Positions 53,401 to 63,035 of a stretch of 64,000 nt of DNA are shown here, piece after piece. The stretch is from Chaetoderma sp. LZ-2023a (lineage: Eukaryota > Mollusca > Caudofoveata > Chaetodermatida > Chaetodermatidae): positions 15,196,943 through 15,260,942 of the forward strand of contig CM067372.1 of NCBI GenBank assembly GCA_034401795.1, written 5' to 3'. Each line of letters begins with the position of its first letter. Positions within the stretch are counted from its first letter, which is position 1. The translations under genes and the position numbers were made by a program. The notes beneath the pieces are model-generated. The model ran no database searches and was not told the origin of the DNA. It saw only the letters and a program-made list of their open reading frames with translations.

Positions 53401-55478
53401 TGAGGAGGCTGGGTGTAATTACATGTTGTGATGATGTGTATGGTGATGGTCGCTGATGGGGAGGCTGGTGTATTTACATGTTGTTATGATGTGGGTGGTG
53501 ATGGTCACTGAAGAGGAGACTGGATGTAATTACATGTTTTTATGATGTCGGTGGTGATGGTCGCTGATGAGGAGGCTGGGTGTAATTACATGTTGTTATG
53601 ATGTTGGTGGTGATGGTCGCTGATGAAGAGGCTGGGTGCAATTACATGTTGTTGTGATGTGGGTGGCGATGCTCGCTGATGAGGAGGCTCGGTGTAATTA
53701 CATGTTGTTATGATGTGGGTGGTGATTTTCGCTCATGAGAAGGCTGGGTGTAGTTACAAATTATTATGATGTGGGTGGTGATGGTCGCTGATGAGGAGGC
53801 TGGGTGTAATTACAAGTTGTTATGATGTGGGTGGAGATGCTCTCTCATGGAGAGGTTGGTTGTAATTACATGGTGTTATGATGTTGCTGGTGATGCTCGC
53901 TGTTGAGGAGGCTGGGTGTTATTACTTGTTGTTTTGATGTGGGTGGTGATACTCGCCGATGAGGAGGCTGGGTGTAATTACATGTTGTTATATGGTGGGT
54001 GGTGATGCTCACTGAAGAGGAGGCTGGGTGTAATTACATGTTGTATGATGTGGGTGGTGATGCTCGTTGATGAGGAGGCTGGGTGTAATTACATGTTATT
54101 ATGATGTGGGTGGTGATTCTCGCTGATGAAGAGGCTGGGCGTAATTACATGTTTTTATGATGTGGGTGGTGATGGTGGCTTATGAGGAGGCTGGGTGTAT
54201 TTACATGTTTTTATGATATGGGTGGTGATGCTCGTTGATGAGGAGGCTGGGTGTAATTACATGTTGTTATTGTTATGATGTGGGTGGTGATGGTCACTGA
54301 AGAGGAGGCTGGGTGTATTTACATGTTGTTATGATGTGGGTGGTGATGCTCGCTGATGAGGAGGCTGGGTGTAACTACATGTTGCAATGATGTGGGTGTT
54401 GATGGTCACTGATGAGGAGGCTGGGTGTAATTACATGTTTCTTTTATGTGGGTGATGCTGGTCGCTTATGAGGAGGCTGGGTGTATTTACATGTTGTTAT
54501 GATGTGGGTGGTGATGCTCGTTGATGAGGAGGCTGGGTGTAATTATATGTTGTTATGATGTGGGTGGTGATGGTCACTGAAGAGGAGGCTGGGTGTATTT
54601 ACATGTTGTTATGATGTGGGTGGTGATGCTCGCTGATGAGAAGGCTGGGTGTAATTACATGTTGCTATGAGGTGGGTGTTGATGGTCACTGATAAGGAGG
54701 CTGGGTGTAATTATATGTTGTTATGATTTGGGTGGTGATGCTCGCTGATGAGGAGGCTGGGTGTAATTACATGTTGTTATGATGTGGGTGGTGATGCTCG
54801 TTGATGAGGAGGCTGGGTGTAATTACATGTTGTGATGATGTGTGTGGTGATGGTCGCTGATGAGGAGGCTGGGTGTATTTACATGTTGTTATGATGTGGG
54901 TGGTGATGGTCACTGCAGAGGAGACTGGGTTTAATTACATGTTGTTATGATGTGGGTAGTGATGCTCGCTGATGGGACGGCTGGGTGTAATTACGTGCTG
55001 TTTTGATGTGTGTGGTGATGCTCGCTGATGAGGAGGCTGGGTGTATTTACAAGTTATTACGATGTGGGTGGTGATGGTCACTGATGAGGAGGCTGGGTGT
55101 AATTAAATGTTGTTATGATGTGGGTGGTGATGGTCGCTGATGAGGAGGCTGGGTGTATTTACATGTTGTTATGATGTTACTGGTGATGCTCGCTGTTGAG
55201 GAGGCTGGGTGTTATTACTTGTTGTTTTGATGTGGGTGGGTATACTCGCCGATGAGCAGGCTGGGTGTAATTACATGTTGTTATGTGGTGGGTGGTGATG
55301 CTCACTGAAGAGGAGGCTGTGTGTAATTACATGTTGTTATGATGTGGGTGGTGATGGTCACTGATGAGGAGGCTGGGTGTAATTACATGTTGTTATTGTT
55401 ATGATGTGGGTGGTGATGCTCACTGAAGATGAGGCTGGGTGTATTTACATGTTGCTATGATGTGGGTGTTGATGGTCA
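44019..55478 (+). repeat. 5.9-kb higher-order unit in direct tandem (two copies)
   Basis: Copy 1 is 44,019-49,912 (5,894 bp) and copy 2 begins directly at about 49,913. Matched marks at offset 5,894 are TTATGATGTCGGTGG (44,401 and 50,295), GTGTTGATTCTCGC (46,147 and 52,041) and the GGAGATGCTCTCTCATGGAG unit (46,877 and 52,771). Copy 2 gains one monomer near 53,110 (offset 5,950) and loses about seven near 53,530-53,590 (offset about 5,558). It then follows copy 1 again to about 55,478. Inside each copy a sub-period of about 1.2-1.4 kb (22-24 monomers) is visible from the recurring CTCTCTCATGGAGAGG and ACAAGTTGTTACGATG monomers. This is a higher-order repeat of about 105 monomers. Edges are placed by eye. 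Confidence 0.88.
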
Positions 55479-57210
55479 CTGATGAGGAGGCTGGGTGTAA
55501 TTACATGTTGTTATGATGTGGGTGGTGATTCTCGCTGATGAGTAGGCTGGGTGTAATTCCAAGTTTTTATGATGTGGGTGGTGCTGGTCGCTTATGAGGA
55601 GGCTGGGTGTATTTACATGTTGTTATGATGTGGGTGGTGATGCTCGTTGATGAGGAGGCTGGGTGTAATTACATGTTGTTATGATGTGGGTGTTGATGGT
55701 CACTGATGAGGAGGCTGGGTGTAAGTATATGTTGTTATGATGTGGGTGGTGATTCTCGCTGATGAGTAGGCTGGGTGTAATTACATGTTTTTATGATGTG
55801 GGTGTGGTGCTGGTCGCTTATGAGGAGGCTGGGTGTATTTACATGTTGTTATGATGTGGGTGGTGATGCTCGTTGATGAGGAGGCTGGGTGTAATTACAT
55901 GTTGTGATGATGTGTGTGGTGATGGTCGCTGATGGGGAGGCTGGGTGTATTTACATGTTGTTATGATGTGGGTGGTGATGGTCACTGAAGAGGAGACTGG
56001 ATGTAATTACATGTTGTTATGATGTGGGTAGTGATGCTCGCTGATGGGAAGGCTGGGTGTAATTACATGTTGTTTTGCTGTGGGTGGTGATGCTCGCTGA
56101 TGAGGAGGCTGGGTGTATTTACAAGTTGTTACGATGTGGGTGGTGATGGTCACTGATGAGGAGGCTGGGTGTACTTACATGTTGGTATGATGTGGGTGGT
56201 GATTCTCGCTGATGAGGACGCTGGGTGTAATTACATGTTTTTATGATGTGGGTGGTGATGGTCGCTGATGAGGAGCTGGGTGTATTTACATGTTGTTATG
56301 ATGTTGGTGGTGATGGTCGCTGATGAGGAGGCTGGCCGTAATTACAAGTTGTTATGATGTGGGTGGTGATGCTCGCCGATGAGAGGCTGGGTGTAATTAC
56401 ATGTTGTTATGTGGTGGGTGGTGATGCTCACTGAAGAGGAGGCTGGGTGTAATTACATGTTGTTATGATGTGGGTCGTGATGCTCGCAGATGAGGGGGCT
56501 GGGTGTAATTACATGTTGTATGATGTGGGTGGTGATGCTCGTTGATGAGGAGGCTGGGTGTAATTACTTGTTGTTATGATGTGGGTGGTGATTCTCGCTG
56601 ATGAAGAGGCTGGGCGTAATTACATGTTTTTATGATGTGGGTGGTGATGGTCACTGATGAGGAGGCTGGGTGTAATTACATGTTGTTATTGTTATGATGT
56701 GGGTGGTGATGGTCACTGAAGATGAGGCTGGGTGTATTTACATGTTGTTATGATGTCGGTGGTGATGCTCGCTGATGAGGAGGCTGGGTGTAATTACATG
56801 TTGCTATGATGTGGGTGTTGATGGTCACTGATGAGTAGGCTGGGTGTAATTACATGTTGTTATGATGTGGGTGGTGATTCTCGCTGATGAGTAGGCTGGG
56901 TGTAATTCCAAGTTTTTATGATGTGGGTGGTGCTGGTCGCTTATGAGGAGTCTGGGTGTATTTACATGTTGTTATGATGTGGGTGGTGATGCTCGTTGAT
57001 GAGGAGGCTGGGTGTAATTACATGTTGTTATGATGTGGGTGTTGATGGTCACTGATGAGGAGGCTGGGTGTAAGTATATGTTGTTATGATGTGGGTGGTG
57101 ATTCTCGCTGATGAGTAGGCTGGGTGTAATTACATGTTTTTATGATGTGGGTGGTGCTGGTCGCTTATGAGGAGGCTGGGTGTATTTACATGTTGTTATG
57201 ATGTGGGTGG
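55387..57210 (+). repeat. Duplicated segment, offset 1,293 to 1,349 bp
   Basis: About 55,387-55,860 matches about 56,680-57,210. It begins with the 62-bp GTTATTGTTATG monomer (TGTTATTGTT at 55,391 and 56,684) and includes TAATTCCAAGTTTTTATG. The offset increases by one monomer (56 bp) along the match. The first copy has a two-base GT insertion (GGGTGTGGTGCTGG at about 55,800) that the second lacks. Confidence 0.65.
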
Positions 57211-59387
57211 TGATGCTCGCTGATGAGAAGGCTGGGTGTAATTACATGTTGCTATGAGGTGGGTGTTGATGGTCACTGATAGGGAGGCTGGGTGTAATTA
57301 TATGTTGTTATGATGTGGGTGGTGATTCTCGCTGATGAGTAGGCTGGGTGTAATTACATGTTTTTATGATGTGTGTGGTGATGGTCGCTGATGAGGAGGC
57401 TGGGTGTAATTACATGTTGTTATGATGTGGGTAGTGCTGCTCGCTGATGGGAAGGCTGGTTGTAATTACATGTTGTTATGATGTGGGTGGGGTGGTCAGT
57501 GATGGGGAGGCTGGGTGTAATTACATGTTTTTATGATGTGTGTGGTGATGGTCGCTGATGAGGAGGCTGGGTGTAATTACATGTTGTTATGATGTGGGTG
57601 GTGATGGTCACTGAAGAGGAGGCTGGGTGTATTTACATGTTGTTATGATGTGGGTGTTGATGGTCACTGATGAGGAGGCTGGCTGTAATTATATGTTGTT
57701 ATGATGTGGGTGGTGTTTCTCGCTGATGAGTAGGCTGGGTGTAATTACATGTTTTTATGATGTGGGTGGTGCTGGTCGCTTATGAGGAGGCTGGGTGTAT
57801 TTACATGTTGTTATGATGTGGGTGGTGATGCTCGTTGATGAGGAGGCTGGGTGTAATTACAAGTTGTGATGATGTGTGTAGGGATGGTCACTGATGAGGA
57901 GGCTGGGTGTATTTACATGTTGTTGTGATGTGGGTGGTGATGGTCACTGAAGAGGAGACTGGGTGTAATTACATGTTGTTATGATGTGGGTAGTGATGCT
58001 CGCTGATGGGAAGGCTCGGTGTAATTACATGTTGTTATGATGTGGGTGGTGATGCTCGCCGATGAGGAGGCTGGGTGGATTCACAAGTTGTTACGATGTG
58101 GGTGTTGATGGTCGCGGATGAGAAGGCTGGGTGTAATTACATGTTGTTATGATGTGGGTGGTGATTCTCGCTGATGAGGAGGCTGGGTGTAATTACATGT
58201 TTTCATGATGTTGGTGGTGATGGTCGCTGAGGAGGAGGAGGTTGGTTGTATTTACATGTTGTTATGATGTGTGTGGTGATGCTCGTTGATGAGGAGGCTG
58301 GGTGTATTTACAAGTTGTTACGATGTGGGTGTTGATGGTCACTGATAAGGAGGCTGGGTGTAATTACATGTTGTTATGATGTGGGTGGTGATTCTCGCTG
58401 ATGAGGAGGCTGGGTGTAATTACATGTTTTTATGATGTGCGTGGTGATGGTCGCTGATGAGGAGGCTGGGTGTATTTACATGTTGTTATGATGTGGGTGG
58501 TGATGCTCGTTGATGAGGAGGCTCGGTGTAATTACATGTTGTTATGATGTGGGTGGTGATGCTCGTTAATGAGGAGGCTGGGTGTATTTACAAGTTGTTA
58601 CGATGTGGGTGTTGATGGTCACTGATAAGGAGGCTGGGTGTAATTACATGTTGTTATGATGTGGGTGGTGATTCTCGCTGATGAGGAGGCTGGGTGTAAT
58701 TACATGTTTTTATGATGTGCGTGGTGATGGTCGCTGATGAGGAGGCTGGGTGTATTTACATGTTGTTATGATGTGGGTGGTGATGCTCGTTGATGAGGAG
58801 GCTGGGTGTAATTACATGTTGCTATGATGTGGGTGGTGATGGTCACTGAAGAGGAGGGTGCGTGTATTTACATTGTTATGATGTGGTTGGTGATGCTCGC
58901 TGAAGAGGAGGCTGGGTGTACTTACATGTTGGTATGATGTGGGTGTTGATGGTCACCGATGAGGAGGCTGGGTGTAATTAAATGTTGTTATGATGTGGGT
59001 GGTGATGCTCGTTGATGAGGAGGCTGGGTGTAATTACATGTTGTTATGATGTGGGTGGTGATGGTCACTGAAGATGAGGCTGGGGTTAATTAAATGTTGT
59101 TATGATGTGGGTAGTGATGCTCACTGATGACAAGGCTGGGTGTAATTACATATAGTAATGATGTGGGTGGTGATGCTCGCTGATGAGGAGGCTGGGTGTA
59201 ATTACATGTTTTTAGGATGTGGGTGCTGATGGTCGCTGATGAGGAGGCTGGGTGTAATTACATGTTGTTATGATGTGGGTGGTGATGCTCACTGAAGAGG
59301 AGGCTGGGTGTAATGACATGTTGTTATGATGTGGGTCGTGATGCTCGCAGATGAGGGGGCTGTGTGTAATTACATTTTGTATGATGT

Positions 59388-61513
59388 GGGTGTTGATGGT
59401 CACTGATGAGGAGGCTGGGTGTAATTACATGTTGTCATGATGTGGGTGATGATTCGCGCTGATGAGGAGGCTGTGTGTAATTACATATTGGTATGATGTG
59501 GGTGTTGATGGTCACCGATGAGGAGGCTGGGTGTAATTAAATGTTGTTATGATGTGGGTGGTGATGGTCGCTGATGAGGAGGCTGGGTGTAATGACATGT
59601 TGGTATGATGTGGGTGTTGATGGTCACCGATGAGGAGGCTGGGTGTAATTAAATGTTGTTATGATGTGGGTGGTGATGCTCGTTGATGAGGAGGCTGGGT
59701 GTAATTACATGTTGTTATGATGTGGGTGGTGATGGTCACTAAAGATGAGGCTGGGGTTAATTAAATGTTGTTATGATGTGTGTAGTGATGCTCGCTGATG
59801 ACAAGGCTGGGTGTAATTACATATAGTTATGATGTGGGTGGTGATGCTCGCTGATGAGGAGGCTGGGTGTAATTACATATTTTTATGATGCGGGTGATGA
59901 TGCTCGCGGATGAGGAGGCTGGGTGTAATTACATGTTTTTATGATGTGGGTGGTGATGCTCGCGGATGAGGAGGCTGGGTGTAATTACATGTTCTTATGA
60001 TGTGGGTGGTGATGCTCGCGGATGAGGAGGCTGGGTGTATTTACATGTTAGTATGATATGGGTGGTGATGCTCGCTCATGAAGAGGCTGGCTGTAATTAC
60101 ATGGTGTTATAATGTTGCTGGTGATGCTTGCTGTTGAGGAGGCTGGGTGTTATTATATGTTGTTTTGATGTGGGTCGTGATGCTCGCAGATGAGGGGGCT
60201 GGGTGTAATTACATGTTGTATGATGTGGGTGGTGATGCTCGTTGATGAGGAGGCTGGGTGTAATTACATGTTGTTATGATGTGGGTGGTGATTCTCGCTG
60301 ATGAGGAGGCTGGGTATAATTACATGTTTTTATGATGTGGGTGGTGATGGTCACTGAAGAGGAGGCCGGGTGTATTTACATGTTAGTATGATATGGGTGG
60401 TGATGCTCGTTGATGAGGAGGCTGGGTGTAATTACATGTTATTATGATGTGGGTGTTGATGGTCACTGATGAGGAGGCTGGGTGTAATTACATGTTGTCA
60501 TGATGTGGGTGATGATTCGCGCTGATGAGGAGGCTGTGTGTAATTACATATTGGTATGATGTGGGTGTTGATGGTCACCGATGAGGAGGCTGGGTGTAAT
60601 TAAATGTTGTTATGATGTGGGTGGTGATGGTCGCTGATGAGGAGGCTGGGTGTAATGACATGTTGGTATGATGTGGGTGTTGATGGTCACCGATGAGGAG
60701 GCTGGGTGTAATTAAATGTTGTTATGATGTGGGTGGTGATGCTCGTTGATGAGGAGGCTGGGTGTAATTACATGTTGTTATGATGTGGGTGGTGATGGTC
60801 ACTAAAGATGAGGCTGGGGTTAATTAAATGTTGTTATGATGTGTGTAGTGATGCTCGCTGATGACAAGGCTGGGTGTAATTACATATAGTTATGATGTGG
60901 GTGGTGATGCTCGCTGATGAGGAGGCTGGGTGTAATTACATATTTTTATGATGCGGGTGATGATGCTCGCGGATGAGGAGGCTGGGTGTAATTACATGTT
61001 CTTATGATGTGGGTGGTGATGCTCGCGGATGAGGAGGCTGGGTGTAATTACATGTTCTTATGATGTGGGTGGTGATGCTCGCGGATGAGGAGGCTGGGTG
61101 TATTTACATGTTAGTATGATATGGGTGGTGATGCTCGCTCATGAAGAGGCTGGCTGTAATTACATGGTGTTATAATGTTGCTGGTGATGCTTGCTGTTGA
61201 GGAGGCTGGGTGTTATTATATGTTGTTTTGATGTGGGTCGTGATGCTCGCAGATGAGGGGGCTGGGTGTAATTACATGTTGTATGATGTGGGTGGTGATG
61301 CTCGTTGATGAGGAGGCTGGGTGTAATTACATGTTGTTATGATGTGGGTGGTGATTCTCGCTGATGAGGAGGCTGGGTATAATTACATGTTTTTATGATG
61401 TGGGTGGTGATGGTCACTGAAGAGGAGGCCGGGTGAATTTACATGTTAGTATGATATGGGTGGTGATGCTCGTTGATGAGGAGGCTGGGTGTAATTACAT
61501 GTTATTATGATGT
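59388..61513 (+). repeat. Tandem duplication, 1,063-bp unit (19 monomers)
   Basis: Copy 1 is about 59,388-60,450 and copy 2 about 60,451-61,513. Marks are GATGATTCGCGCTG, the TACATATAGTTATG unit, TTTTATGATGCGGGTGATG (59,881 and 60,944), a run of GCTCGCGGATG monomers and TGTTAGTATGATATGG. Sparse differences include TTTTTATG versus TTCTTATG in one unit and GTGTATTT versus GTGAATTT near 61,434. It is one of the clearest recent duplications outside the 5.9-kb units. Confidence 0.88.
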
Positions 61514-61841
61514 GGGTGGTGATGGTCACTGAAGAGGAGGCTGGGTGTATTTATATGTTGTTATGATGTGAGTGGTGATGCTCGTTGATGAGGAGGCTGG
61601 GTGTAATTAAATGTTGTTATGATGTGGGTGGTGATGGTCACTGAAGAGGAGGCTGGTTGTATTTACATGTTGTTATGATGTGGGGGTGATGCTCGCTGAT
61701 GAGGAGGTTGGGTGTAATTACAAGTTGGGATGATATGGGTGTTGATGGTCACTGATGAGGAGGCTGGGTGTAATTACATGTTTTTATGATGTGGGTGGTG
61801 ATGGTCACTGAAGAGGAGACTGGATGTAATTACATGTTGTT

Positions 61842-61866
61842 ATGATGTGGGTATTCACAAGTTGTT
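61842..61866 (+). repeat. Severely truncated monomer (25 bp)
   Basis: After ATGATGTGGGT the sequence passes straight to ATTCACAAGTTGTT, so about 31 bp covering the variable window and the GATGAGGAGGCTGG part are missing. It is the largest single-monomer deletion I noticed in the array. Confidence 0.8.
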
Positions 61867-62700
61867 ACGATGTCGGTGTTGATGGTCGCTGATGAGGAGG
61901 CTGGGTGTAATTACATGTTTTTATGATGTTGGTGGTGATGGTCGCTGATGAGGAGGGTGGTTGTATTTACATGTTGTTATGATGTATGTGGTGATGCTCG
62001 TTGATGAGGAGATGGGTGTAATTACATGCTGTTTTGATGTGGGTGGTGATGGTCATTGAAGAGGAGGCTGGGTGTATTTATATATTGTTATGATGTGACT
62101 TGTGATGCTCGCTGATGAGGAGGCTGGGTGTATCTACATGTTGGTATGATGTGGGTGTTGATGGTCACCAATGAGGAGGGTGGGTGTAATTAAATGTTGT
62201 TATGATGTGCGTAGTGATGCTCGCTGAAGAGGAGAGTGGGTGTATTCACATATTGTTATGATGTGGGTGGTGATGCTCGCTGATGAGGAGGCTGGGTTTA
62301 GTTACATGTTGGTATGGTGTGGGTGTTGATGGTCACTGATGAGGAGGCTGGCTGTAATTACATGTTCTTATGATGTGGGTGGTGATGGTCGCTGATGAGG
62401 AGGCTGTGTGTATTTACCTGTTGTTATGATGTGGGTGGTGATACTCGCTGATGAGGAGGCTGGATGTAATTACATGTTGTTATGATGTGGGTAGTGATGC
62501 TCGCTTATGAGGAGGCTGGGTGTATTTACATGTTGTTATGATGTGGGTGGTGATGCTCGGTGATGAGGAGGCTGGGTGTAATTACATGTTCTTATGATGT
62601 GGGTGGTGATGATCACTGAAGAGGAGGCTGGGTGTATTTACATGTTGTTATGATGTGGGTGGTGATGGTCGCTGATGAGGAGGCTGGGTGTAATTACATG

Positions 62701-63035
62701 TTTTTATGATGTGTGTGGTGATGGTCGCTGATGAGGAGGCTGGGTGTAATTACATGTTGTTATGATGTGGGTAGTGCTGCTCGCTGATGGGAAGGCTGGT
62801 TGTAATTACATGTTGTTCTGATGTGGGTGGGGTGGTCAGTGATGGGGAGGCTGGGTGTAATTACATGTTTTTATGATGTGTGTGGTGATGGTCGCTGATG
62901 AGGAGGCTGGGTGTAATTACATGTTGTTATGATGTGGGTAGTGCTGCTCGCTGATGGGAAGGCTGGTTGTAATTACATGTTGTTATGATGTGGGTGGGGT
63001 GGTCAGTGATGGGGAGGCTAGGTGTAATTACATGT
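62701..63035 (+). repeat. Trimer tandem duplication (167 bp)
   Basis: A three-monomer set (GTGTGTGGTGATGG, then GTAGTGCTGCTCGCTGATGG, then a short GGGGTGGTCAGTGATGG unit) occurs at 62,701 and again at 62,868, and once more at about 57,361. The third monomer is shortened within GGGTGGGGTGGTC, which accounts for 167 rather than 168 bp. Confidence 0.75.

Noticed and set aside
44019..55478. Treating the 5.9-kb tandem copies as a certain assembly error
   Set aside because: The copies differ by substitutions and by gain or loss of whole monomers, which a simple assembly duplication would not create. An error still cannot be excluded without reads.
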